A stretch of 64,000 bases of DNA from JADKAV01 sp037046735 (GTDB taxonomy: Bacteria > Actinomycetota > Actinomycetes > S36-B12 > UBA10799). This document shows, piece after piece, positions 16,754 to 25,934 of this stretch. The translations under genes and the position numbers were made by a program. Below the pieces are notes generated by a model. The model was not told where the DNA came from and searched no databases. It saw only the letters and a program-made list of their open reading frames with translations. Each line of letters starts with the position of its first letter. The stretch's first letter is position 1. The stretch lies in the NCBI GenBank assembly GCA_037046735.1, contig JBAOHC010000027.1:1-64000 (forward strand). Direction: 5' to 3'.

Positions 16754-17454
16754 TGCGGGATCCCCTGTTTCCACACGCGCGTCACGTCCGGCAGTGGATG
16801 TCCGGGCTGCAGCCGGGGCAGGCCGGGCGTAGCTGAGCGAGGGTCGGTCGACCAGTTGCTGATGCGCTCGTCCGGGCTCTCGACCACCAGGTCCTTGGCC
16901 CGCCACTGGACGAACGTGGCCATTGCGCCCACCGCCAGGACTCCCTGGTCAGGTTGGCCGATGAGCCGCCACGCGCCCCGGGTCAGGGCGGAGAAGGCGC
17001 CACGTGCGGTCAGTCGTTCCTGCGCCGACACCAGATGCACGGCGGCACGTACGGTTTCCCAGCCGCTGGTCTGCGGGTGCTCAGGCGCCAGCGCCGTGGC
17101 AACGCCCATGGCGATCCGGCTGCGCAGACGACAGTCACTGGTAGGCACGACCGCCACGGGTCGCTGCGCGTGGTCCTGCCACTGCTGCTCATCCCAGCCG
17201 TTGGCGATCGGGATGTCGGCCGTCTGCGCATGCACGAACCCGGCGTCCGGGTACACCACGTCGCAGCCCAGATTGACGAATCCCGGAGTGACCAGATCCT
17301 GTTCGAGATCGACGACCGTGTCCACGTCGCCGCGGTGCACCTCCGCGCCGCCCGCTGACCCGATCCAGGCGATGATCCCGTCCTCGACCAGGATGGCCGT
17401 CGCAAAGTTCTCGACCAGGGAGTAGATCTGTCCGTTGACCAGCAGCGTCCGCAC
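16750..17454 (-). CDS. Amidohydrolase-like protein with the catalytic barrel deleted (234 aa)
   Basis: The N-terminal 60 residues (RTLLVNGQIYSLVENFATAILVED) and the last 90 (ARGAFSALTRGAWR, PDQGVLAVGAMATF, NWSTDPRSATPGLP) match the composite beta domain of actinobacterial amidohydrolases. These are normally about 400 residues with a metal-binding TIM barrel between. Here the barrel is nearly absent: the HxH site after TPGFVN is replaced by LGCDVVYPD. The frame is intact, so this is an in-frame gutting rather than random decay. It is probably non-catalytic. GTG 17454 follows TAGACT by seven bases. It is operonic with lnt (GTGA overlap). Confidence 0.7.
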   Translation of the reverse strand: MRTLLVNGQIYSLVENFATAILVEDGIIAWIGSAGGAEVHRGDVDTVVDLEQDLVTPGFVNLGCDVVYPDAGFVHAQTADIPIANGWDEQQWQDHAQRPVAVVPTSDCRLRSRIAMGVATALAPEHPQTSGWETVRAAVHLVSAQERLTARGAFSALTRGAWRLIGQPDQGVLAVGAMATFVQWRAKDLVVESPDERISNWSTDPRSATPGLPRLQPGHPLPDVTRVWKQGIPQ

Positions 17455-17464
17455 TCTTGCGAGT

Positions 17465-18583
17465 CTAGATATCCACCACGATCAGGTCGTGCGGGCGGTT
17501 GTTGCAGCTCACGTACCCGGTTTCGGTGCAGACCACGATGTCCTCGATGCGCGCCCCGTGCGATCCGGCGCGGTAGACACCCGGCTCGATGCTGAAGGCC
17601 ATCCCGGGTTCCAGGGGTCGGTGATTGCCGACGATGATGTACGGCTCCTCATGCGTTTCCAGCCCGATCCCATGGCCGGTGCGGTGGATGAAGTACTCCC
17701 CGAGCCCTGCCGTCGTGAGGTAGTCCCGGGCCACGGCGTCGATGGCCTCGCAGCTGATTCCAGGCCGCACCGCCGCCACGGCAGCGGCCTGCGCCAAGCG
17801 CAGCACCTCGAACTCCTCGCGCACCGCGGTCGACGGCTCGCCCAGAGAGTACATGCGGGTGGAGTCGCTGCAGTACCCGTCGGGCATCGTGCCCCCAATG
17901 TCGACCACTACCGAATCCCCGACCGCCAGCACCCGATCGGAGAGCTCATGGTGGGGACTGGCCCCGTTCGGCCCTGACGCCACGATCACGAAGTCCACAG
18001 TGGCGTGGCCCGCCGCGATGATCGCATCGGCGATGTCGGCGCCCACTTCCCGTTCGGTCCTGCCGGGTCGTAGCCACTGCGCGACCTGGGCGTGCACGGA
18101 GTCGATGGCAGCCCCTGCGGCCACCAGCGCAGCGATCTCGGACGGGGATTTCCGCATCCGGAGCTCCTGGACGACCGGACCCGCCGCCACCTGGTGGGCC
18201 GAGGGCATCGCGTCGCGCAGCGCCAGTACCTTGGATGCCCACATATGGTCATCGACGGCGACCCGCCGGGCCACGGGCAGTAAGGACGCCGTCAGCGCGA
18301 AGGGGTCCTCGGTCTCCTCCCAGGCCACAACTTCCACGTCCAGAGCCGCGAGCGGACTGGCCAGTGCCGCCGGGACCTCCAAGCCGGGCACGACAATGCG
18401 CGGATGAGCACTGGTGGACAGCACCAGGCACGTCAACCGCTCCAGGGGGATGGCGTCATACCCGGTCAGGTACCTCAGATCGGGCCCCGGCGACACGAGA
18501 ACGGCATCCAGCCCGGCAACGGCAGCGGCCTGCACGCAGCGGCTGAGTCGGTCCTTGAGATCAGCGACGTCAACGATGTCCAT
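17465..18583 (-). CDS. M24 family Xaa-Pro aminopeptidase (372 aa)
   Basis: Pita-bread dinuclear metallopeptidase that removes residues before proline. The creatinase-like N-domain covers residues 1-130. The C-domain shows the five ligands: Asp in VVVDIGG, Asp in CSDSTRMY, His in RTGHGIG, Glu in SIEPGVY and Glu in ARIEDIVV. ATG 18583 follows TACCCT by six bases; an upstream extension in the same frame lacks support. It stands 10 bases from the following amidohydrolase-like gene. Confidence 0.92.
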   Translation of the reverse strand: MDIVDVADLKDRLSRCVQAAAVAGLDAVLVSPGPDLRYLTGYDAIPLERLTCLVLSTSAHPRIVVPGLEVPAALASPLAALDVEVVAWEETEDPFALTASLLPVARRVAVDDHMWASKVLALRDAMPSAHQVAAGPVVQELRMRKSPSEIAALVAAGAAIDSVHAQVAQWLRPGRTEREVGADIADAIIAAGHATVDFVIVASGPNGASPHHELSDRVLAVGDSVVVDIGGTMPDGYCSDSTRMYSLGEPSTAVREEFEVLRLAQAAAVAAVRPGISCEAIDAVARDYLTTAGLGEYFIHRTGHGIGLETHEEPYIIVGNHRPLEPGMAFSIEPGVYRAGSHGARIEDIVVCTETGYVSCNNRPHDLIVVDI

Positions 18584-18644
18584 TGTCGAAGGGTAGTCCC
18601 TGCTTCGCGCGTGGCAGGGGTCTAGCTGATGACAGACTGGACCG

Positions 18645-19553
18645 ATGAGCCGACCCGTGATGCTGCTGGACACCGCGTCGCTGTACTTCCGTGCGTTCTT
18701 CGGCGTCCCCGACACCCGTCGCAGTGCGGATGCCCCACCGACCAACGCAGCCAGCGGGCTCCTCGACATGATCGCTCGCCTGATGCGGGATCATTCTCCG
18801 TCGTCGGTGGTGGCGTGTTGGGACAACGACTGGCGCCCGGCGTTCCGGGTCGACGCCCTGCCGTCCTACAAGCAACACCGCGTAGCCACTGGCGCCGAGG
18901 AAGAGGTACCGGATCTGTTGCAGGAACAGATCCCGTTGATCGAGGCGATGCTGGTCGCGGCGGGTATCCCACCCATCGGCGCCGATGGTCACGAAGCCGA
19001 TGACGTGATCGGGACGTATGCCACCAACGCCGCCCGTCCGGTGGACGTCGTCACCGGTGACCGTGACCTCTTTCAGATCGTCGATGACCAGCGCGACGTC
19101 CGCGTTCTCTACACCGCGCGGGGCATCTCCAAGCTGCAGGTGGTCGACGGCGTCTACGTCGCGCAGAAGTACGGCGTCACCCCGGCCCAATACGCTGATA
19201 TGGCGACTCTGCGCGGCGATCCCAGCGACGGTCTGCCCGGAGTGGCGGGCATCGGGGAGAAGACGGCCGCCTCCCTGCTGCGCTCTTTCGGTGACCTTGC
19301 GGGGGTGCGGACGGCCGCCGCGGACCCGACCAGTTCCATGACCCCGCGCCTGCGCGGTTCGATAACGGCTGCGACCGACTACCTCGACCGTGCACCCTCG
19401 GTGGTGCAGGTGGTCACTGATCTGGACCTGCCACCACTGCCGGCCGGGCCGCCACAGCCCGACGATGCCTTGCTGGACCTGATCGGAGAGGAGTTCGGTA
19501 TCGGATCGTCGATCTCCCGATACCGCGTTGCCCTGGCTTCCTCACACCTCTGA
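18645..19553 (+). CDS. 5'-3' exonuclease (Pol I N-domain/FEN family, 302 aa)
   Basis: Stand-alone flap nuclease, likely acting on RNA primers or DNA flaps. The acidic metal-site residues are MLLDTASLYFRAFFG, CWDNDW, GHEADDVIGT and VVTGDRDLFQIVDD. A helix-hairpin-helix follows (LRGDPSDGLPGVAGIGEKTAASLL). There is no polymerase domain; polA would lie elsewhere. It converges on helY and overlaps its 3' end by 12 bases. Confidence 0.92.
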   Translation: MSRPVMLLDTASLYFRAFFGVPDTRRSADAPPTNAASGLLDMIARLMRDHSPSSVVACWDNDWRPAFRVDALPSYKQHRVATGAEEEVPDLLQEQIPLIEAMLVAAGIPPIGADGHEADDVIGTYATNAARPVDVVTGDRDLFQIVDDQRDVRVLYTARGISKLQVVDGVYVAQKYGVTPAQYADMATLRGDPSDGLPGVAGIGEKTAASLLRSFGDLAGVRTAAADPTSSMTPRLRGSITAATDYLDRAPSVVQVVTDLDLPPLPAGPPQPDDALLDLIGEEFGIGSSISRYRVALASSHL

Positions 19554-22259
19554 GGAGTAGTCGACGACCCCTCGTTTGAGCAGATCAGCGGCCTTGTGCG
19601 CGGTTGCCCGGACGGGATCGTCGGGCGCGGCTGCTCCGGCGATCTGGCCCAGGCAATCGATCACTTGCTTACACCAGCGCACAAAATCGCCGGCCGGCAG
19701 ATCACTGCCAGACAGCACCGAGGTGAGGCTCTGATTACTGGCCCACTGGTACACCGCCCAGCAGAAGCCGAGATCCGGCTCAGAGGTCGGCTTGACCTTG
19801 AACTCGCTTTCCAACGCTTCGATGCTCGCCCAGATGTGCACCTGCTCGGCCAGAACTGCGCGCACCGGGCCCTTGGGCAGGCGGGGCGCCAGATCCTCAT
19901 CCGTGCGGGACTCGAAGACGAGAGCGGACACACATGCCGCCAACTCCGGTGGTGTCATCTGCGACCACAGACCCCGGCGCAGGCACTCGGCAATGACCAG
20001 CGACCGATCGGTGTACAACCTGCCCAGCATCTGTCCGTCCGGGGGCACCAGCAGATCCTCGCCGTCGGCCTGTAGGTAACCCAGTTCCACCAGCACCGCA
20101 CAGATCTGGTCGAACTGCCGGGCGATGGTGTTCGTGCGTCCGTCCACCCGACGGGTCAGGTTGTCATTCTCCCGCTGGAGCTTGGCAGCACGCTCCGCCC
20201 ACCGGGCATGCAACTCCCGATCGTCGCAGCCGTGACAGGGGTGCTTGCGAAGTCGTGCTCGCAGTCGGGCGATCTCGACGTCGTTGCCGCTGTCGCGCAC
20301 GCGCGGTGGGCGCACATTGGTGTGCCGGCCGGACAGTTCGCGCAGCGTGGCGGACAGGACTTTGCGGGCATTCGCGCTGCGCGGATGGAAGTCGCGCGGA
20401 ATCCGGATCCGGTCGACGACCACCGCGGGCGCTGGGAAGTCGGCGGCAGTGACCCTGCGCACCTGCCGGTCGACGGTGAGCACCTGCGGACGCGGCTCCC
20501 CCGACTCGTCGACTCCCACCTCCACGACGACGGCCAAACCGGTGCGCCGACCGGCCGGGATGGCGATGACGTCACCGGGGACGAGCCGCTCCAGTGACTG
20601 CGCGGCGTGGGCCCGCGACAGCCGGGCGGACTCCCGCGAGGTGCTCTTCTCGAGAGCATTGAGCTCCGAGCGGATCGCCCCGTACTCACCGAAGTCCCCG
20701 AGATGGCATTGCATGGCTTCCCGGTAGCCGGCGATGACGTTCTCGTTGCGTTTGATCTGGGCGGCGAGGCCGACCACCGATTGGTCGCTCTGATACTGCG
20801 CGAAAGACGTCTCCAGGATCTCGCGTGAGATCCGCCGTCCCACTCGGCGAACGAGGTTCACGGCCATGTTGTACGTCGGCCGGAAGGAGGACCGCAGCGG
20901 GTAGGTGCGGGTGGATGCCAGTCCGGCCAGATGGTTCGGCGCAACATTCGGCCCGAACAGGACGACAGCATGCCCCTCGACATCGATGCCCCGGCGTCCG
21001 GCCCGCCCGGTGAGCTGGGTGTACTCCCCCGGCGTGATGTCCGCGTGGGTCTGCCCGTTCCACTTCACCAGCCGTTCCAGGACCACTGTGCGCGCGGGCA
21101 TGTTGATGCCCAGCGCCAGCGTCTCGGTGGCGAAAACCACCTTGAGCAGTGCCTGCTGGAACAGTTCCTCGACGACCTCCTTGAAGATCGGCAGCATCCC
21201 GGCGTGGTGAGCGGCCACCCCGCGCTGCAGCGAGTCGCTGAACTCCCCGAAGCCCACCGCGAGCAGGTCGGCTTCCGGGATCACCGCGCACCGTGCCTGC
21301 ACGACCGCGGCGATGCGCTCGCGCTCCTCCGGGGAGGTTAACCGCACCCCGGCCGCGGCCAGTTGTCGCGTCGCATCCTGGGTGGCCGCCCGCGAGAAGA
21401 TGAAGTAGATCGCGGGCAGCAGGTCGGAGGCCTCGAGCCGCTCGACCACGTCGAATCGCGACGGTGGTCGTGGGGAGCGTGGGCGGCGGCCGTGCCGATC
21501 CGGACGGTGCGACTGTCCGTCGCGTGGGCGCCGGAAGTCCCCGCTGAGGCGCTGCAACTCGGGGTTGACGGTGCGCTGGTCGTCATCAGTGAACAGGTCG
21601 TAGAGGCGGTTGCCGGCCATCACGTGTTGCCACAGGGGAACCGGGCGGTGCTCCTCGACGACGATCTCGGTGTCACCGCGGACCGTGGCCATCCACGCTC
21701 CGAACTCTTCAACGTTGCTCACCGTCGCCGACAGGGCGGCGATGTTCACGCTCTCGGGCAACTGGATGATCAGTTCTTCCCAGACCGCCCCCCGCTCCCG
21801 ATCTGCCAGGTAGTGCACTTCATCCAGGACGACGTAGCCGAGTCCCACGAGGTCCGCCGACGACTCGTACACCATGTTGCGCAGTACCTCGGTGGTCATC
21901 ACCACAGTGCTGGCGTGGCCGTTGATGGCCACGTCACCGGTCAGCAGCCCGACCTCCGACTCCCCGTAGATCTGCACGAGGTCGCGGTACTTCTGATTGC
22001 TCAGCGCCTTGATCGGGGTTGTGTAGAAGGCCTTGCGGCCCGTGGCCATGGCGAGGTGAACCGCGAACTCCCCCACGACGGTCTTCCCGCTGCCCGTCGG
22101 GGCTGCCACCAACACGTCCCGGCCAGCGTCCAGCGCCTCACAGGCACGCACCTGGAAGTCGTCGAGACCGAAGTCGTACCGCTGGCGGAAGCTGGCCAGG
22201 TGGGGGCTGGAGCGGGTTCGGCGCCGGGCTGCTGAATAGCGCTCCGCAGGGGTGGCCAT
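19542..22259 (-). CDS. helY: Ski2/Mtr4-like DEAD/H-box helicase (905 aa)
   Basis: Superfamily 2 RNA/DNA helicase of the actinobacterial HelY group. Walker A is VAAPTGSGKTVVG and Walker B is VVLDEVHYL. Motif III (LSATVSN), motif V (TLALGINMPARTVVLE) and motif VI (QLTGRAGRRGID) follow. A long C-terminal region carries a DSHCT domain with a conserved CHGCDDRE-like element. ATG 22259 lies seven bases after TAGGGT. In mycobacteria helY also follows tatC, so this neighbourhood is ancestral. Confidence 0.92.
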   Translation of the reverse strand: MATPAERYSAARRRTRSSPHLASFRQRYDFGLDDFQVRACEALDAGRDVLVAAPTGSGKTVVGEFAVHLAMATGRKAFYTTPIKALSNQKYRDLVQIYGESEVGLLTGDVAINGHASTVVMTTEVLRNMVYESSADLVGLGYVVLDEVHYLADRERGAVWEELIIQLPESVNIAALSATVSNVEEFGAWMATVRGDTEIVVEEHRPVPLWQHVMAGNRLYDLFTDDDQRTVNPELQRLSGDFRRPRDGQSHRPDRHGRRPRSPRPPSRFDVVERLEASDLLPAIYFIFSRAATQDATRQLAAAGVRLTSPEERERIAAVVQARCAVIPEADLLAVGFGEFSDSLQRGVAAHHAGMLPIFKEVVEELFQQALLKVVFATETLALGINMPARTVVLERLVKWNGQTHADITPGEYTQLTGRAGRRGIDVEGHAVVLFGPNVAPNHLAGLASTRTYPLRSSFRPTYNMAVNLVRRVGRRISREILETSFAQYQSDQSVVGLAAQIKRNENVIAGYREAMQCHLGDFGEYGAIRSELNALEKSTSRESARLSRAHAAQSLERLVPGDVIAIPAGRRTGLAVVVEVGVDESGEPRPQVLTVDRQVRRVTAADFPAPAVVVDRIRIPRDFHPRSANARKVLSATLRELSGRHTNVRPPRVRDSGNDVEIARLRARLRKHPCHGCDDRELHARWAERAAKLQRENDNLTRRVDGRTNTIARQFDQICAVLVELGYLQADGEDLLVPPDGQMLGRLYTDRSLVIAECLRRGLWSQMTPPELAACVSALVFESRTDEDLAPRLPKGPVRAVLAEQVHIWASIEALESEFKVKPTSEPDLGFCWAVYQWASNQSLTSVLSGSDLPAGDFVRWCKQVIDCLGQIAGAAAPDDPVRATAHKAADLLKRGVVDYSSEV

Positions 22260-22275
22260 ACCGCCCACCCTACGT

Positions 22276-23169
22276 CTAACTGACGCTGGCGAAGACCCGC
22301 AAGCCGCGTGGCACGACATCGACATCGACCGGCAGCGGGCCCACCCGCTCCCCGTCGGCGTAGGCGGTCTGGCCGGGGGCCTCGATGTGCAGGGATGCGC
22401 CGCGCAGCGTCCGCACCGAGGGGTGATGGATGTGGCTGCCCTTGAAGACGCGCGGGAAGATGCGCAGGAAGGTCAGCTTGCTGGTTCGCGTGAGGAACGT
22501 CAGATCCAGCAGGCCGTCATCCGGGATGGCGGTGGGGCAGACATACATGCCGCCGCCGTAGCTGGAGCCGTTGCCGATGGCCAGCATCATGCCCTCGCTG
22601 CGAAAGGTCTGCCCATCGACCGTGATCTGGAACGGGGCTGGCTGGAAGACCCGAAGCTCGGCCAAGGTGGCGATCAGATAGCGGCTGGTCCCGGTCGGCC
22701 AGGTCATGGTGTTGGCCCGTTCGGTGACCTCGGAGTCGAAACCGGCGCTCATCACGGCCAGGAAAGCCTTGTCCACGCCGTCGCTGCTGCGGACCATCCC
22801 GTAGTCGACCTGGCGCGTGCGGCCATCGGCGATGACGTCCGCGGCCGCCTGCACGTCGTTGCGCGGCAGGCCCAGCGTGCGGGCGATGTCGTCTCCGGTG
22901 CCCAAGGGGATGATGCCCAACGTGACGTCGGTCCCGGCCACGGCCTGCAGCGCGCAATGGACCGTACCGTCGCCTCCGCAGGCGATGAGGGCGTCGATGC
23001 CGTCCGCCACCGCCTGCTGTGCCAGCGCCAGACTGCCCTGCGCACTGTCGCCGGTCAACTCCGTGACCTGCACCCCGCGACTGCGCAGTCGTTGCACCGC
23101 TAGCGGCGCGTTCTTCGCGCTGCGGCCCTTGCCAGACGTCGGGTTGATCAGGATCGCCGCGTTGAGCAC
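22276..23169 (-). CDS. Diacylglycerol/lipid kinase family protein (297 aa)
   Basis: Phosphorylates a diacylglycerol-type lipid using ATP. The nucleotide-binding loop is IACGGDGTVH, preceded by NPTSGKGRS and followed by GIIPLGTGDDIARTLGLP. The C-terminal beta-sandwich contains GNGSSYGGGMYVCP and DDGLLDLTFL. GTG 23169 follows TAGCGT by six bases. It sits between helY and tatC with short gaps. Confidence 0.9.
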   Translation of the reverse strand: MLNAAILINPTSGKGRSAKNAPLAVQRLRSRGVQVTELTGDSAQGSLALAQQAVADGIDALIACGGDGTVHCALQAVAGTDVTLGIIPLGTGDDIARTLGLPRNDVQAAADVIADGRTRQVDYGMVRSSDGVDKAFLAVMSAGFDSEVTERANTMTWPTGTSRYLIATLAELRVFQPAPFQITVDGQTFRSEGMMLAIGNGSSYGGGMYVCPTAIPDDGLLDLTFLTRTSKLTFLRIFPRVFKGSHIHHPSVRTLRGASLHIEAPGQTAYADGERVGPLPVDVDVVPRGLRVFASVS

Positions 23170-23178
23170 CCCTGCACG

Positions 23179-24028
23179 CTACATGCGGCTGGCATCGTCA
23201 TCATCGACCGACTCAGGGATCGGCGAGATGTCGTCATCGTCCCAGTCGTCGTAGTCCGGTTCACCGTGGCGAGCGCGGCGGCGATCATTGAACAAGCAGA
23301 AGACGACCGCGGCGCCCACGAGTACCAGGATCGGCGTGGCCAGCAGCAGCATGTTGATGGGATCGCCGGTGGGCGTGGCAACGGCGGCGAAGACGAAGAC
23401 GCCGAAGATGATGTAGCGCCACGCGGCGGCCAGGCGTTTGCCGCTGAGGATGCCCATGACGTTGAGCCCCACGATGAACAGCGGGGTGAGGAATCCGACG
23501 CCGAAGACGAGCACCATGCGCAGGAAGAACGACAGGTAACGGTCCACCGGCAGGTAGTTGCCGACGTCCTGCGGGGTGAACCCGAGCAGGACCTCCAGGC
23601 CCTTGGGCATCACCAGGTAGGCAAGGACCACACCACCGAGGAACAGGGGCACGCTGATGCCGGCGAAGACGAACACCCAGCGGCGTTCCTTGGAGTGCAG
23701 ACCGGGGGTGACGAACGCCCAGAGCTGATAGATCCACACCGGCGAGGAGAGCACCAGGCCGGTCATCACGGCGATCTTCACCTGCAACATGAAGGCATCG
23801 GCGACGCCGGTCATGACCAACTTGACGTCGCGGCCCTCGGCAGCGGCTTCGGTGACCACTTGCTCGATCGGTCGGCTCACCACGTCGAAGATCTGTACGT
23901 AGTAGATCCAGCCGACCACAGAGCCCAAGGCCGATAGCGATCAGGCTGACGACCAGACGGCGCCGCAACTCGCGCAGATGCTCGGCCAGCGGCATCTGCG
24001 CTCGCGCGTGCTGCACGGTCGCGGTCAT
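23179..24028 (-). pseudogene. tatC: Sec-independent translocase TatC, one frameshift near the N-terminus
   Basis: TatC is the receptor of the twin-arginine translocase for folded proteins. The N-terminus MTATVQHARAQMPLAEHLRELRRRL (the conserved LAEHLRELRRR signature) is in one frame. The rest (SVVGWIYYVQIFDVV, KIAVMTGLVLSSPVWIYQLWAFVTPGL and six membrane segments in all) is in another. The break is a probable extra G in the GGG run near 23930; removing one base restores a normal protein. As tat function is usually important, a sequence error is more likely than true loss. The acidic C-tail is DDWDDDD-like. Confidence 0.9.
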
Positions 24029-24073
24029 GGGACTCAGGTCTGGGAGGGTTTGTTGGCCTCTGTCACCGGGCTC

Positions 24074-24283
24074 TCAGCGACGGCCGGAGGCGGGCGGTGT
24101 GGTGGCGGCGTCGACAGGGGCCGGCGCTGGGGTGTCCGGCTCCGTGAGCCCCTTGGTCTCGGCTTTGAAGATGCGCAGCGACCGGCCGATCCCGCGGGCC
24201 GCATCGGGTAGCCGGCGGGCACCGAACAACAGCACCACCAGCAGGATGAGGATCAGCCACTCTGACCCACGAAGGTTAGGCAT
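24074..24283 (-). CDS. tatA: Sec-independent translocase TatA (69 aa)
   Basis: Pore-forming subunit: short N-terminus, one membrane helix (WLILILLVVLLFGA), the hinge RRLPDAARGIGRSLRIFKAE (conserved FG/LP motif and amphipathic helix) and a Pro/Ala-rich tail. ATG 24283 follows TACTCT by seven bases. It lies 45 bases upstream of tatC. No tatB is in the window. The space 24284-24536 upstream, where pafC would be expected, contains no recognisable coding remnant. Confidence 0.92.
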   Translation of the reverse strand: MPNLRGSEWLILILLVVLLFGARRLPDAARGIGRSLRIFKAETKGLTEPDTPAPAPVDAATTPPASGRR

Positions 24284-24536
24284 GGGTCAAGAGTACGCCG
24301 TAAACGCCCCGGGGTGGACATTGCGATCTCGTACGAAAGGTCGGGCCGGTTGACATCGCGCGTTGGCGTTCCTTCCCAGGACGCGGTGAGGCCGCTGTGG
24401 CGCCCCGAGGAAGCGCGTGGACCCAGCTGTCCACCGCAGCAATTGGGCATTAGGTGCGATTCCACGCGGCGTGTCACAGCAACAACTGCCCAATCGCTGC
24501 AGAAAAAGCCCCCATCACCACGGGCCATCGGGACGC

Positions 24537-24854
24537 TCAGTGCGAGATCAAGTGCGGCACGATCACGTCGTGGATGTCCAGCCACAGCGCGAAGTCGAGG
24601 ACGTCGTCGTAGCAGATGGGCAGTCCGTAGTGAGTCTCGAAAGCCTCACCGGGAACGTGATCGATAACCACTCCGGCACTGGACAGCAGCGCAACCACCT
24701 CGTCGTCGGCGGACTTCTCGATCAGGTCCTGGCATGATGCGCATTTGAACGTGTAGGTGGCCCACCCGGCGGCCTGGGCCACGGTGAGGCGGACCTCGGC
24801 GGGGGTCAGATCGACATCACCACAGATAGGGCATGTCGCCTTGATCGTCGTCAT
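24537..24854 (-). CDS. Zinc-ribbon hypothetical protein (105 aa)
   Basis: From ATG 24854, behind the ribosome site AGGGAGG, it encodes MTTIKATCPICGDVDLTP, a beta-rich middle and a second Cys pair, FKCASCQDLIEK, giving CPxC...CxxC as a probable zinc ribbon. An acidic, tryptophan-containing C-terminus (CYDDVLDFALWLDIHDVI) follows. No function is known to me; it may be a small adaptor or regulator. It has one of the longer leaders in the window and is separated from the FKBP gene by 138 bases. Confidence 0.7.
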   Translation of the reverse strand: MTTIKATCPICGDVDLTPAEVRLTVAQAAGWATYTFKCASCQDLIEKSADDEVVALLSSAGVVIDHVPGEAFETHYGLPICYDDVLDFALWLDIHDVIVPHLISH

Positions 24855-24992
24855 TGTGTTCGCCTCCCTTGGCGTGCGCTCTGATAGTGCCTTCGGGAGG
24901 AGAATGCTGGAACTTGAGCCGTGTGTCCTGTTGAAAGGGTCAATCACCCTAAGTAGTCAAGTACCGGGCCCGGCGTGTCGGGCTTTTTGTGC

Positions 24993-25352
24993 TCAGCGGG
25001 CGTCGAGCAGATCGATGACGAAGATCAGCGTCTTGCCGGACAGCCGGTGCCCACCGGACTCACCGTAGGCCAAAGCGGGCGGGATGATGAGCTGGCGGCG
25101 TCCGCCGACCCGCATGCCGGGGATGCCGTCCTGCCAGCCCTGGATCAGACCACGCAGCGGGAACTCGATGGGTTCCCCACGATCCCAGGAGGCGTCGAAC
25201 TGCTCGCCGGTGTCGTATTCGACGCCGACGTAATGCACCGTCACCTGGCCGCCGGCGCGGGCCTCGGTGCCGTCGCCGACGACGATGTCCTCGATGACCA
25301 ACTCACCCGGTGCCGGGCCATCCTGAAAGTCGATCTCCGGTTTCGTACTCAT
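24993..25352 (-). CDS. FKBP-type peptidyl-prolyl isomerase (119 aa)
   Basis: Single cytoplasmic FKBP domain that speeds prolyl isomerisation during folding: VTVHYVGVEYDTGEQFDASW, IEFPLRGLIQGWQDGIPGM, GRRQLIIPPALAYGE and the final TLIFVIDLLDAR are all canonical. There is no signal peptide. Start ATG 25352 overlaps the stop of the upstream lipoprotein-type FKBP by ATGA. FKBP genes commonly sit between pafA and pafBC in actinobacteria; here pafBC does not follow. Confidence 0.93.
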   Translation of the reverse strand: MSTKPEIDFQDGPAPGELVIEDIVVGDGTEARAGGQVTVHYVGVEYDTGEQFDASWDRGEPIEFPLRGLIQGWQDGIPGMRVGGRRQLIIPPALAYGESGGHRLSGKTLIFVIDLLDAR

Positions 25353-25891
25353 GACGCCACCTTCTCCACATCCACAACGAAAACGAGGGTCTCATTGGGC
25401 CCGATGACCGGAGGCGAACCCTGCTCCCCGTAGCCCTTGTCCGGTGGGATGACCAGCAGCACCCGGGAGCCTTCGGTGGCACCCACCAGGCCCTCCTGCC
25501 AGCCGGAGATAACACCCTGCAGCGGGAACTCGATGGGCTGGCCTGCATTGTTGGCCCAGGAACTGTCGAACTCCTGGCCGTTGGACCAGGCCACTCCCGC
25601 GTACTGCACCGAAACGACGGAGTTCGCGCTGATCTCCTTGCCGTCCCCGGGACTGAGTTCCTTGACGACCAGTTGCGTCGGTGGCGTTACCGCCGAGTCG
25701 ACGGTGATAGTTGGCTGTTGCCCCGGTTCCCCGGAGACCGTGACACCCTCAACGACGGCATCCCCGCTCGGCGCGGCGACGCTGGCACTCGGCGACGGCG
25801 AGGTGCTCGCAGTCGATCCGGAGTCGGAGCCGCAGCCCGACAGGGCCAGTGCCGGCACGAGCAGCACGGCAGCGAAGAGAGAACGATGCAT
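25349..25891 (-). CDS. FKBP-type peptidyl-prolyl isomerase, lipoprotein (180 aa)
   Basis: Membrane-anchored folding helper. The lipoprotein signal is MHRSLFAAVLLVPALALSGC with Cys20 as the lipidated residue. A Ser/Thr-rich linker, a beta-rich spacer (TVDSAVTPPTQLVV) and one FKBP domain follow (VSVQYAGVAWSNGQEFDSSW, VISGWQEGLVGATEGSR, VLLVIPPDKGYGEQG). ATG 25891 lies seven bases after TAGGGT, supporting this start over two slightly earlier ones. It is coupled to the second FKBP and is a likely substrate of Lnt. Confidence 0.9.
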   Translation of the reverse strand: MHRSLFAAVLLVPALALSGCGSDSGSTASTSPSPSASVAAPSGDAVVEGVTVSGEPGQQPTITVDSAVTPPTQLVVKELSPGDGKEISANSVVSVQYAGVAWSNGQEFDSSWANNAGQPIEFPLQGVISGWQEGLVGATEGSRVLLVIPPDKGYGEQGSPPVIGPNETLVFVVDVEKVAS

Positions 25892-25934
25892 GGGCATCAC
25901 CCTACGTGGCTGGCAGGGATGCTCAGAAGCGGGG

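Noticed and set aside
23920..23935. Programmed frameshift in tatC
   Set aside because: No slippery heptamer or downstream pseudoknot is evident; a single-base error explains it more simply.
24968..24988. Hairpin GCCCG/CGGGC plus T-tract on the plus strand, possible end of a small RNA
   Set aside because: Both flanking genes run on the minus strand and no convincing plus-strand promoter or conserved RNA is visible; kept as a chance structure.
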